From Candidatus Bipolaricaulota bacterium (GTDB lineage: Bacteria; Bipolaricaulota; Bipolaricaulia; Bipolaricaulales; Bipolaricaulaceae): 64,000 bases of DNA. Each line of letters opens with the position of its first letter. Within the stretch, counting starts at the first letter, position 1. The notes under the pieces were generated by a model. The model searched no databases and was not told the DNA's origin. It saw only the letters and a list, made by a program, of their open reading frames with translations. The stretch spans positions 1-64,000 of the forward strand of contig JACIWK010000008.1 in the NCBI GenBank assembly GCA_014360985.1. Reading direction: 5' to 3'. Both the position numbers and the translations under genes were made by a program. Of the stretch, positions 48,368 through 57,100 are shown piece by piece.

Positions 48368-49438
48368 ATGCGGGACTTCTTCGACCTCTCGTTCGATGAG
48401 GTGACGGCAACCCTCGCCTCCTGGGGCGAGCCCCTGTTCCGGGCCCCGCAGGCCTGGGAGTGGGCCTGGAGACACCTCGCGACGGAGTTCGGTCAGATGA
48501 CGAACCTTCCCGCCCGGCTGCGGGCCCGGCTGGCGGAGACGTTCACGATCGGCCAGCTCGCCCTCACCGCGTGTCAGACCGACGATCAGGGGACGGAGAA
48601 GGCCCTCCTCAACCTGGCCGATGGGCAAGGGGTGGAGGCGGTCCTCATCCGCGAGGGTAACCGGCGCACGGTGTGTGTCTCCACCCAGGTCGGGTGCCCG
48701 GTGGGCTGCCCGTTCTGCGCCACCGGCGCGATGGGCTACGTGCGCGACCTCACCGCCGGCGAGATCGCAGCCCAGGTCCTGCACTTCGCCCGGGCACTCA
48801 AGCCCCGGGGCGAACACGTAACCCACGTCGTGGTGATGGGGATGGGCGAGCCCCTCCTCAACTACGACGCCACCCTCAAGGCGATCCGCAACCTGAACCA
48901 CCTCCATGGGTTCGCCCTCGGGGCGCGGCGGTTCACCGTGTCCACCGTGGGCGTGGTCCCGGGGATCGATCGGCTCGCCGAGGAGGGGCTCCAGGTGAAC
49001 CTCGCCATCTCCCTCCACGCCCCGGACGACGCGCTGCGGCGGGAGCTCGTGCCGCTGGGGGAGAAGTGGCCGATCCGGGAGGTCCTGACTGCCGCCGACC
49101 GCTATGCCCAGGCCACAGGGCGGCGGGTCTCCTACGAGTACGTGCTCCTCGCGGGCGTGAACGACGCCCTGGCTCAGGCGCGGACGCTCGCCCGGCTCCT
49201 GCGGGGGAGGCTGGCCCATGTGAACCTGATCCCGTTCAACCCCGCGCCCGGGCTCCCGTTCACGCGTCCCGAGGAGGGCCGCGTGGACGCGTTCCGCCGG
49301 GAGCTCGTCGCCCACGACGTGGACGCCACCGTGCGCCGCTCCCGGGGTGTGGCGATCCAGGCCGGCTGCGGCCAGCTCCGCGGCTCCCCAGCTCCTGCGG
49401 CGGGCAACGGTTGTCGGCCACCCGACCCAGATCTATAG
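48368..49438 (+). CDS. rlmN: 23S rRNA (adenine(2503)-C2)-methyltransferase
   Basis: 356 residues. Radical-SAM enzyme methylating A2503 of 23S rRNA and often tRNA A37. The cluster motif is in GCPVGCPFCATGAMGYVRDL; other marks: QAWEWAWRHLATEFGQM, VVVMGMGEPLLNYDATLKAI, SLHAPDDALRRELVPLG, and the C-terminal GVAIQAGCGQL with the catalytic Cys. ATG 48368 gives the normal start; the frame is open upstream to 48299. After GCGQL there are ~20 extra residues with no counterpart, and the segment coding for this end is repeated at 50261-50290. Confidence 0.93.
   Translation: MRDFFDLSFDEVTATLASWGEPLFRAPQAWEWAWRHLATEFGQMTNLPARLRARLAETFTIGQLALTACQTDDQGTEKALLNLADGQGVEAVLIREGNRRTVCVSTQVGCPVGCPFCATGAMGYVRDLTAGEIAAQVLHFARALKPRGEHVTHVVVMGMGEPLLNYDATLKAIRNLNHLHGFALGARRFTVSTVGVVPGIDRLAEEGLQVNLAISLHAPDDALRRELVPLGEKWPIREVLTAADRYAQATGRRVSYEYVLLAGVNDALAQARTLARLLRGRLAHVNLIPFNPAPGLPFTRPEEGRVDAFRRELVAHDVDATVRRSRGVAIQAGCGQLRGSPAPAAGNGCRPPDPDL
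49351..49380 (+). repeat. Direct repeat, copy A (inside the rlmN 3' end)
   Basis: 30 nt matching copy B at 50261-50290 in 28 positions (mismatches at unit positions 10 and 22). It encodes AIQAGCGQL of RlmN. Confidence 0.8.
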
Positions 49439-49439
49439 T
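49411..49439 (+). promoter_or_regulatory. Promoter of MNT/HEPN pair 2, leaderless type
   Basis: TTGTCG (49411-49416), 17 nt, TATAGT (49434-49439), then 7 nt to ATG 49447. The promoter lies within the non-conserved tail of rlmN. Confidence 0.6.
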
Positions 49440-49446
49440 CCTGACG

Positions 49447-49851
49447 ATGGACGACAAGACCCAGGAACGGTTGGCGCACGTCTTCCGCCGATACCCGTCG
49501 GTTCAGGCGGTCTACCTGTTCGGGTCAGCCGCCGAGGGACGGGCCCGCTCGGGAAGCGACCTCGACCTTGCCGTGATCTTCGACGACGGTCCGACCGCCG
49601 ACGCCAAGCTCGACATCCTCGCTGACCTGGCGCGCGAGGGGTTCTGCAACGTGGACCTGGTGGTCCTCGATGACCGCGACATCGTCCTCGCCTACGAAGC
49701 GATCCGGTTGAACCGGCTTGTCTACGCGCGACCCGATTTCGATCGGGGGGGCACCTACTCGAAGTTTGTCCGGCTCTACCTCGACTTCGAGCCGTACCTC
49801 CGTGTCCAGCGGGAGGCATTCAAGGGGAGGATCTTGCGTGATACGGCCTGA
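49447..49851 (+). CDS. MNT-type nucleotidyltransferase, MntA-like (pair 2)
   Basis: 134 residues. VQAVYLFGSAAEGRARSGSD followed by LDLAVIFDD is the GSX10DxD motif of MntA antitoxins, which di- or tri-adenylylate HepT; a third acidic residue is in NVDLVVLDD. Length matches MntA. Overlaps the HepT-like gene by 14 nt. Confidence 0.9.
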   Translation: MDDKTQERLAHVFRRYPSVQAVYLFGSAAEGRARSGSDLDLAVIFDDGPTADAKLDILADLAREGFCNVDLVVLDDRDIVLAYEAIRLNRLVYARPDFDRGGTYSKFVRLYLDFEPYLRVQREAFKGRILRDTA

Positions 49852-50251
49852 GGTTCTTCGCAGGAAGCTGGCCCAGCTCGACGAGTACCTCACGATACTG
49901 GAGAGGCTCCGCCGCTACTCCCGCGCTGAGTTCCTCGAGAACCCCGAACGGTACGGGAGCGCGGAGCGGTTCCTGCAACTGGCGATCGAGTCCCTGCTGG
50001 ACATGGGGAACCACGTTGTGGCGACGTTGGGACTAGGCGAAGTCCGGACCTACAACGATCTCCCCCGGATCCTCGCCGAGAAGGGACACCTCTCTCCCAC
50101 CCTGGCCGAGAAATGGGTCCGGATGATCGGCTTCCGCAATATCCTCGTGCACGAGTACCTTGCCATCGATCGCGAGATCGTGTACCGGGTGCTGGCCCAT
50201 GATCTGTCCGACCTCCGCGAGCTCGGGGCTGCGTTTGCACGCTTCCTGTGA
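49838..50251 (+). CDS. HEPN RNase toxin, HepT-like DUF86 (pair 2)
   Basis: 137 residues. DUF86 HepT protein with the active-site motif RNILVHEY (RX4HXY), where the Tyr is the residue adenylylated by MntA. Also DEYLTILERLRRYSRAEFLE and YNDLPRILAEKGHLSP. HepT cleaves RNA when free of MntA. GTG 49838 has GGGGAGG 6 nt upstream. Nine nt after its stop begins the second copy of the rlmN-end repeat. Confidence 0.9.
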   Translation: MIRPEVLRRKLAQLDEYLTILERLRRYSRAEFLENPERYGSAERFLQLAIESLLDMGNHVVATLGLGEVRTYNDLPRILAEKGHLSPTLAEKWVRMIGFRNILVHEYLAIDREIVYRVLAHDLSDLRELGAAFARFL

Positions 50252-50260
50252 CTTCCGGTG

Positions 50261-50290
50261 GGCGATCCACGCCGGCTGCGGTCAGCTCCG
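50261..50290 (+). repeat. Direct repeat, copy B (decayed rlmN 3' end)
   Basis: 28 of 30 bases match 49351-49380; in frame it reads AIHAGCGQL. It is not part of any intact gene. With copy A it brackets the MntA/HepT-like pair. The following ~220 nt to the next gene hold no other gene. Confidence 0.8.
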
Positions 50291-50449
50291 GATCGTCTCT
50301 ACGCGGTGCCTACTCCCAGTTGATGCGGCTCCTCCGCCTCCAGAGCGGCCCCCACGAATCGGAATCGGGCAACCCACCGTGGGGGGATCTGCCCGAGGCC
50401 GGTGGCGAGCTCTGAGGCAGATCCGCAAAGAACCCGGTCATCCGGCCCG

Positions 50450-50479
50450 TTGAACTCCCCTCCGTTCACCGGTTAGATT
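50450..50479 (+). promoter_or_regulatory. Promoter of the dockerin-protein operon
   Basis: TTGAAC (50450-50455), 18 nt, TAGATT (50474-50479). Leader of about 30 nt with GGAGG before ATG 50516. Confidence 0.55.
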
Positions 50480-50515
50480 CGTCCCACCTCAGCACGTAGC
50501 GTCAGCGGAGGCAGG

Positions 50516-51901
50516 ATGTTGTCCCGGACTGGGGTACCGGTGATCCTGCTCGGGCTGGGGCTTTCCGCCTCAGCCCAGGTCGCTCCCATTGTGACCACTC
50601 ACTCCGCGACGGAGATCGGAGCAACGTCTGCCGTTCTGAACGCCTCGTTCACCGTGGGCCAAGCTCAACATCTCGTCAATCCTGGGTTTGAGGCCCCGCT
50701 GGGGCCAAGCAACTGGAACAGCGCTGCGTTGGTCTACCTCGAAGGGGAGTCGAGCCCTGTGGAGGCGAGCTTCCTGCGGCGGACCACGGATGCCCAGAAC
50801 GGCGTCGCGTGTGGGGAACTCCGATACCGGACAAAGACAATGGGCTTGGTGGGCATTTCCTGCCCCCAAGAGGTGTCGGGGATTGAGGTGTCTCACGGGG
50901 TGCCTCTCATCCTCAGCTACTGGGTCCGCCACCAGTACAGCTATGGAACGGGCGACGTCCCCGATCATGGCGGGCTCGTCGAGGTCGAGGTCAGGGCGGG
51001 TGGGGAGACTTACTGGCTTCGCTACTACCACTTGCGCAAGGGGGCTCTCCCCACAGGCCGCTCTCACGTGTACTACGTGGACGCGGGCAACCCTGGCCAG
51101 TACACGTGGGTACGCTATGAGCAAGATCTCACCTCCGATATCGCCACCGCGTTCGGGCTTGGTGAGTTCTCTGTGCGGGTTGTTCGTCTGGGGGTCCTCC
51201 TGTGGAAGACCTCCGATGCGGAGACCAGGCTGTACTGGCTGTTCGACGATGTGGAACTGAAGCGGGGAGGTGCGGTGGTGTGGCACGAGTATCGGGAGGA
51301 GGGCAGTCCCAGTTGGCAGGCCACTCCGCGTGCTACGTACACCGCGGACGGGACCCATGCCGCCGCGATCGTGGGCCTTGCCCCGGGCACCGCCTACCGC
51401 CACCGGGCGGTGCTCGCCTACGAAGGGGGTCTGATCTACGGCGCGGAACGCGAGTTTCGGACCCTCCAGGCCTACACGGTGCAGGTTCGGGTGCAGCCGC
51501 CGACCGGCGGGACCGCGGACGGCGCGGGGACCTATCCGCACGGGACGATCGTGACCGTGACGGCGGCGCCGCGCGCGTGCTACCGGTTCGTGAACTGGAC
51601 CGAGGCCGGAGTTGAGGTCTGGGCCGCTCCTTCCTACTCGTTCGCGGCGACCGCGGATCGGGACCTCGTAGCGAACTTCGTCCTCGTGGGAGATGCAAAC
51701 CTCGATGGCGTGGTGGACGTTCGCGACGCCCGTCTCGTCCATCAAGCCGCGCTCGGCCTGGTGGCGTTGGCCCCCCCGCAGAGGGTCGCGGCGGACGTGA
51801 ACGGTGACGGCGTGGTGGACACCGCCGATGCCCAGCTGATCGCCGAGGCGTTGCTCGGTCTCCCGGTCCCAGTGCCGATCTGTCCCGGCTCCTGCCCATA
51901 G
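50516..51901 (+). CDS. Exported protein with InlB-like repeat and C-terminal dockerin
   Basis: 461 residues. Signal peptide (residues 1-~20), then a beta-sandwich region with a fibronectin-like segment (PGTAYRHRAVLAYEGGLIYG), an InlB B-repeat-like domain (YTVQVRVQPPTGGTADGAGT ... CYRFVNWTEAGVEVWA), and from ~392 a type I dockerin. The dockerin has two calcium loops, GDANLDGVVDVRDARLVHQA and ADVNGDGVVDTADAQLIAEA. Dockerins bind cohesins on scaffold or surface proteins. The next gene encodes a cohesin-like lipoprotein, a likely partner. Confidence 0.85.
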   Translation: MLSRTGVPVILLGLGLSASAQVAPIVTTHSATEIGATSAVLNASFTVGQAQHLVNPGFEAPLGPSNWNSAALVYLEGESSPVEASFLRRTTDAQNGVACGELRYRTKTMGLVGISCPQEVSGIEVSHGVPLILSYWVRHQYSYGTGDVPDHGGLVEVEVRAGGETYWLRYYHLRKGALPTGRSHVYYVDAGNPGQYTWVRYEQDLTSDIATAFGLGEFSVRVVRLGVLLWKTSDAETRLYWLFDDVELKRGGAVVWHEYREEGSPSWQATPRATYTADGTHAAAIVGLAPGTAYRHRAVLAYEGGLIYGAEREFRTLQAYTVQVRVQPPTGGTADGAGTYPHGTIVTVTAAPRACYRFVNWTEAGVEVWAAPSYSFAATADRDLVANFVLVGDANLDGVVDVRDARLVHQAALGLVALAPPQRVAADVNGDGVVDTADAQLIAEALLGLPVPVPICPGSCP

Positions 51902-51911
51902 AGGAGAGGAG

Positions 51912-52457
51912 ATGAGGACGGTCGCGAAGGGGCTCCTGGCCGCAGGAGTGGCAGCCCTGGCCTGGGTGGGGCTCGGTGGCTGCTTCTGGATCAGCAAGGA
52001 CCTGCCAGCGACGACCACGGTCTTCTTCTCCGATCTCATCGGGAACGTGGACGGGCCGGGCGAGGTGACGGTGACGGTGGCTCAGGTGCCATGCGACGGC
52101 CTGGCCGCCCTCGCCGTGGGCTGGGGTGGCATCGGTCTCCGGTTCGATCCCGCCCAGTTTCAGGTCACGGACGTCCAGGGGGTGAACGGGTTCGTGGTCC
52201 TGGCTAAGTTCATCGACAACACGGGCGGCGAGGTCCGGTTCGTGGCGGTGAATCCGGGCGCGGGCGTGGCGACAGGCGATGTAGTTCGAATCATCGGGGC
52301 CCGACTCGGCGCCGGGGACGCGGGCCTGACGGTGGAAGAAGGCAACCTCCAGCTTGCGGGAGCCTGCGGTGACCTCGTTGCCACGTACGAGCTCACCACA
52401 GGCCGTGGAGCGCAGTACTTCGTCAAGGAAGGCCAGGGATGCGCTGGGTGGGACTAG
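51912..52457 (+). CDS. Lipoprotein with cohesin-like domain
   Basis: 181 residues. Signal peptide with lipobox GLGGC, so membrane-anchored at the Cys near position 24. The remaining ~140 residues have the cohesin pattern: LAALAVGWGGIGLRFDPAQF, VTDVQGVNGFVVLAKFIDN, GGEVRFVAVNPGAGVATGDV, then GDAGLTVEEGNLQLAGACGD. Cohesins bind dockerins, present at the end of the preceding protein. Cohesin assignment is from pattern only. Start ATG 51912 follows GAGGAGAGGAG; the 3' end overlaps the next gene by 19 nt. Confidence 0.65.
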   Translation: MRTVAKGLLAAGVAALAWVGLGGCFWISKDLPATTTVFFSDLIGNVDGPGEVTVTVAQVPCDGLAALAVGWGGIGLRFDPAQFQVTDVQGVNGFVVLAKFIDNTGGEVRFVAVNPGAGVATGDVVRIIGARLGAGDAGLTVEEGNLQLAGACGDLVATYELTTGRGAQYFVKEGQGCAGWD

Positions 52458-53617
52458 CGCTGGCGGCGCTGTCGTTGGCCCCGGCGGCGATCGGCCAGCC
52501 GCGCGGCCTCGGCGGGGAATGGTCGGTCGAGCTCAGCCTCTTGCCCACTCCGAACCTCGGGCTGGTTTCGCTCAAGCTCCAGACCGAGCGCAACGGGTGG
52601 ACCGTCTCCAGCGCGACGGAGACGAGCGGCACGTGGGGCTGGATCTGGCAGGAGTTCGAGATCAAGGGGGACTTCGGGCCGCTCGGGGTCGAGGGGACCC
52701 TCCTCTTCGGTCCGGCGGTTGCGGACTTCCTGTTCGCCCAAGCGGTCTACTCCCTTGCCCTCGCCGACATTGACCTGAAGGCGCACACGGCGCTGATCGG
52801 CCCCGCCTTGGGCGGGCCGCGCGGGGGCACCGTGTTCGAAGCGGGGTTTTCGCGCGATCGCACAAGGATCACGGGGCAGCTCGGCCTTGGGGCGTGGCTC
52901 CCCGCAGATGGGTTCACGATCCACCATGTCTCCGGGTCGTCGAGAACCTATGCCACGGACCCGCACCCCGGGGGCTCAGGGTTCACCCACGCCCTCCTCG
53001 CGGCCGAGGGGATTCCCCTCTCCTGGGGGATCGCGTGCGACCTCACCGTCTCGCTCCACAAGACCGGTCTTGACCGCCTCTCCATCTCCGCGACGAACAT
53101 CCCGATTTGCTGCGGGCTGTCGGTTGACGTCGAGGCAACGTACGGAGCCGGCAACGGGACGCTTGCGATCGCCCCGAAGCTCGCTGGGTTCGCCGAGGTC
53201 TGTGTCGAGGTGTGGGGGGAGGCGGGGTTGGCCGGGCGCGCCTGGGCGGGGATCGAGATCGACGGGTACCGGATCAGGTGGGGGATCCGCGACTGCCAGC
53301 ACCTCGAGCTCATCAACGCGGTCCACGTGAGCGCGGTCAACAAGCGACTCGATCCGTCCGACCGGCTCGCGGCGGACGGCGGGGAGTTCGCGCTGCTGAG
53401 GCTCGGAACCTGCGGGGGCCAGTACACCGTGGACCTGCGGCTCTTCTTCGGGACCCGCGGCGGCGCCTTCGGCATCACCCGGTTTGCCTTCACGGGCCGG
53501 ATCTCCGTTCTGGCCAACCTCACCCTCGGCCTCGACGCTACGCTCTGCCCGGCGCCGGGCGGGTGTTGTGACCCCAGCGGAGGCGCTGTATGCATCGGTT
53601 GGATGTTCACCTTCTGA
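52439..53617 (+). CDS. Exported beta-rich protein of unknown function
   Basis: 392 residues. Signal peptide (RWVGLALAALSLAPAAIG), then a beta-rich body built of alternating strands (GPLGVEGTLLFGPAVADFLF; LSISATNIPICCGLSVDVEA) with several Cys, and CDPSGGAVCIGWMFTF at the end. The final aromatic residue and strand pattern allow an outer-membrane barrel. Third gene of the dockerin operon. The protein at 57.3-58.6 kb shows a similar composition and similar CCG turns. Confidence 0.75.
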   Translation: MRWVGLALAALSLAPAAIGQPRGLGGEWSVELSLLPTPNLGLVSLKLQTERNGWTVSSATETSGTWGWIWQEFEIKGDFGPLGVEGTLLFGPAVADFLFAQAVYSLALADIDLKAHTALIGPALGGPRGGTVFEAGFSRDRTRITGQLGLGAWLPADGFTIHHVSGSSRTYATDPHPGGSGFTHALLAAEGIPLSWGIACDLTVSLHKTGLDRLSISATNIPICCGLSVDVEATYGAGNGTLAIAPKLAGFAEVCVEVWGEAGLAGRAWAGIEIDGYRIRWGIRDCQHLELINAVHVSAVNKRLDPSDRLAADGGEFALLRLGTCGGQYTVDLRLFFGTRGGAFGITRFAFTGRISVLANLTLGLDATLCPAPGGCCDPSGGAVCIGWMFTF

Positions 53618-53740
53618 CGGCAGGGCCCTCCCGTGGCTCGCAACCTGTGTGGGAAATGCGGGGCCTGGTGTTCTGAACAGGCGGACTCTCAGTGGTCAAA
53701 CGCAAGCGCTACACGGTAGGATCCCCCGCCACCTTCTCTT

Positions 53741-53776
53741 CTCCCCTCCCCCCATCGGGGGGTCGGGCGAGGGGAG
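53741..53776 (+). terminator. G/C hairpin, possible terminator of the dockerin operon
   Basis: CCCCCC-ATC-GGGGGG (53748-53762) nested in an outer CTCCCC/GGGGAG pair; no T tract. Confidence 0.35.
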
Positions 53777-54005
53777 CGTCCACGGTGAAGGAACGTCGTA
53801 ACGGGAAGGGCTTCTTCTCATCGCTGGACGCCGTCGCGGCGATTCCCACACGGGCTGCCAGGAGATACCCGCCTGGTCAGACCCGTGCTCTGGGTTTCTG
53901 GGGCCGGCTGAGCTTGGCTGGCGGCAGGTTTTCTACGGAGGGCCACGAATGGTGCACACTATCGCGCGCGCGATTCCATTATAAACCAGTAGGACACAGT
54001 GGCAC

Positions 54006-54035
54006 TTGACTCTACCCTCTCTCAGGATGTATCTT
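54006..54035 (+). promoter_or_regulatory. Promoter of the beta-helix gene
   Basis: TTGACT (54006-54011), 18 nt, TATCTT (54030-54035). Predicted start near 54042 leaves a 5' leader of about 150 nt. Confidence 0.5.
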
Positions 54036-54192
54036 CTTTGTTAGTTGGCAGTGATTGTCGCAGTTGTCAGATATTTACCTGGGGGGTGGTGGTCCAGCGG
54101 AAGGATCACGCTGTGTAACCCGTTATCGTAGGTTCCCGGGGACAGGCGGTTCCCGAAGGGAGGCAAGGGAAAGCAAGGGAAAGGAGGCGGGG

Positions 54193-57100
54193 ATGGCAGG
54201 AAGAACTCGGCTAGATTGGCTCTTGATGGGACTGGTTGCTGTATGGTCGATTGGCATCGTGGGGGCGGAGCTTCATGTTGGGCCGGGTGGCTATGCGACG
54301 ATCCAGGCGGCGATCAACGCCGCAGCTCCAGGCGCCACGATCGTCGTGGCCGCTGGGACGTATGTGGAGAACCTGAACATCACCAAGAGTGTTACGATCT
54401 CTGGTGTTGGAACGGACCTTGTGATCCTCCAGCCGGCGGCTGCGGGCTACGGGATCGGGGTGTCCGGCGCGGAGAGCAACGTCACGATCGAGAACATCAC
54501 GATTACCGCCGGTAATGCGGTTCATTTCCTCGTCCACGTGTCCGGCGTCCAGAACTTCACGATCCAGAACGTGAAGGTCGTCGGGGCAGGGAAGATGGTC
54601 GCGCCCGGCGGGTTCCCCTTGGGGGGGATCGACCTCCACGCCGTCTCGGGCGCGGTGATCCGAAACGTCGAGGTCGAGAATGTTTCGAGGAACGGCGTCG
54701 CTCTGACGAACAGCACCGAGGTGACCATCGAGGACATCGACGTCCACGACACCGGGGTGAGCACGGGCTGGGCTGGTGTGGCGATCTATGCAACGGTGGC
54801 TGGGTCGTTCTCCGTCGCCTTCGCCGGCACGAACACGTTGGCCAACACCCCGATGGGCATCTACGTTGAGGATTGGCCAGGGGCGATCGTCAACCTTGCC
54901 GCGCCGGCGGGAACCCTGGCCTTCTCCGGCCAAAGCGTGGCCCCGCTTGTGAAGCTCGGCCAGGGGAGCACGCCGAACCTGGAGACGACGGCCCTCGGGT
55001 TGGGCTTGGTGAGCAAGGTGTACGCACCGGAGTCGCCGACGCCCCCCTACAACACGGGCGTCGCGTTCTACGCTACGGTGGCCGAGGCGTTGGTGGCAGC
55101 GGTGATTGACCCGCTACAGGCGCCCTATACCGTAGTGTTCGACCTCGGCCTGGATCGGTTTGTCGTCGGGCCGGGAATGCAGATCCAGCGAGCCCTGAAC
55201 GCGTCCCAGAACGGGGACACGGTCTTCGTGAAGGCCGGAACTTATGTGACCCAAGGGTTGATCAGCAAGGGGATTACCCTTCGAGGTGAGCCAGGCACGG
55301 TGATCCATGATCCTGCAGGCTCTGCTACGATACAGGTCTCAGCCGATGATGTCACAGTTGCTGGTCTGACCATCGTTGGATACGGGCGTTCTGAACCGTC
55401 TGATCCGAGCGGGAGCACGATGTACCCGATCTACGTATGGGGACCGTTTGAGAACATCGTTATCGAAGGGAACACGCTGCGTTTCTACACGCAGGGTGGT
55501 GTCTACTTCTACAAAGTGGCTGACAGCGTGATCAGGGGCAACACGTTCGAGCAAGAGACTCGGACCGTATGGCACAAGCCTGCTGGTGCTGCGCCTGGGT
55601 ACTACGTCAATGTTACGCGCGGTGGCCATGGTCCGGTCATCTGGTGCGGCACGAACATCCAGATCTTGGACAACACCATGGCCGAGGTCAGCTCCAGTGG
55701 GGTATGGGTCTACTTCAGCGACGGGACCAAGATCGAGGGCAATCTGATCCTCGGGGGCGCTCACCCGGATGGGACCGGTGATTCCGGGATTCACCTCCAG
55801 GGGTCTACTGAGACCATGATTGTCGGCAACACCATCGGGGGCCTTCTAGCAGGGGAAAGAGAGGCGTACACGCGCGGCGTTGCCGGCGCGGGGGTCAACA
55901 CCCTTGGCAGCCCTGACACGGACATCCTGTACAACGTGATCGCAGACAATAGCGTTGGTATACGTATTCTTGACTCAGGAGGTAGTGGAGCCACTACCAT
56001 AATCCACTTTAACAGTATCACAGGCAACGCGGCCTACGGTGTGTTCGTGTTCGGAGCATATCCAACCACGCCCGGATGGAAAAGCTGGCACTATGACCAG
56101 TATGGACCTGCAGCTAACGATGTCAACGCTGCCCTCAACTGGTGGGGCGACCCGGAGGGGCCGACCCACGCCAGCAACCCCACTGGGGCCGGGGACCGGG
56201 TGAGCGACAACGTGATCTACAGCCCGTGGCTGGGAACGGACCCGGACGGGGATCCGACTCAACCAGGCGTGCAGGTCACGGGGCCGATGCTGATCATCGT
56301 CGCCCCGGTCGGGCCGGAGCCGACGGGGGGGTACCTCAACACCGCCATCGCCGGCGCCAACGAGCTCCCCTACGCGGACACGATCGAGGTCCGCCACGGG
56401 ACGTACGATGCCTCGGAGCCCATCACCGGACCGGTGACGATCATCAGCCAGGAAGGCTCCGCATCGCACACCACGTTGACTGGCCCGATGAGCCTGAAAA
56501 GCGGGGGGATCTTGGTCGGCCTTCCGCTACGGGGGTTCACGATCATGGGGAACGTGACGGTCGAGGAGCTGGTTGACGCCGCCTCGTCTCGGATCAACTG
56601 GAGCAACGTCTACGGCACGATCACGAACAAGGGTACCGGGACGTTCGACGCCCGCTACAACTACTGGGGGACCCAGGTGTACGCGGTGATCGACGCCCGC
56701 ACGATCGGCGACATCGCGGTTGATCCGTACCTCCCCCGGAATGCGGACGACTCATACCGGGACATCGAGGCCCTGTTCACCGCTGGGGTGGCGGGGGATC
56801 TTGACCGGGCGATCGACCAGCTGTGGGCGATGGCGCGCCTGGGGCAGGACGTGAACACCTTTGTCCAGTACCTCGGCGTGGCCGGGGCCGGGGCCCTTGG
56901 CGGACCGCCGCCCGGGGCTCAGATCGGCGCTGGCCTCGCTGGCACGATCCTCGAGGAAGAGGTGGCGGGTGGCGCCGCCGGGCTGGACTACGTCGTGGAC
57001 GGTGTGGTTGTCGTCGGCGATGCGATCGGCGGGCACTTCACGCTGACCGATCCGGTGACCGGACAACCGATCGCCAAGGCCGTGGTCACGCTGTCCCTCC

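Larger units (their letters stand above)
53618..54192. other. Long intergenic region before the beta-helix gene
   Basis: 575 nt without a credible gene. It holds the G/C hairpin at 53741-53776 and a good promoter at 54006-54035 followed by a ~150-nt leader. The leader contains short self-complementary segments, but I could not match it to a known riboswitch class. Confidence 0.6.

Noticed and set aside
53692-54009. 105-residue frame before the beta-helix gene
   Set aside because: No start context, mixed composition, and it crosses a hairpin and the -35 region of the beta-helix promoter.
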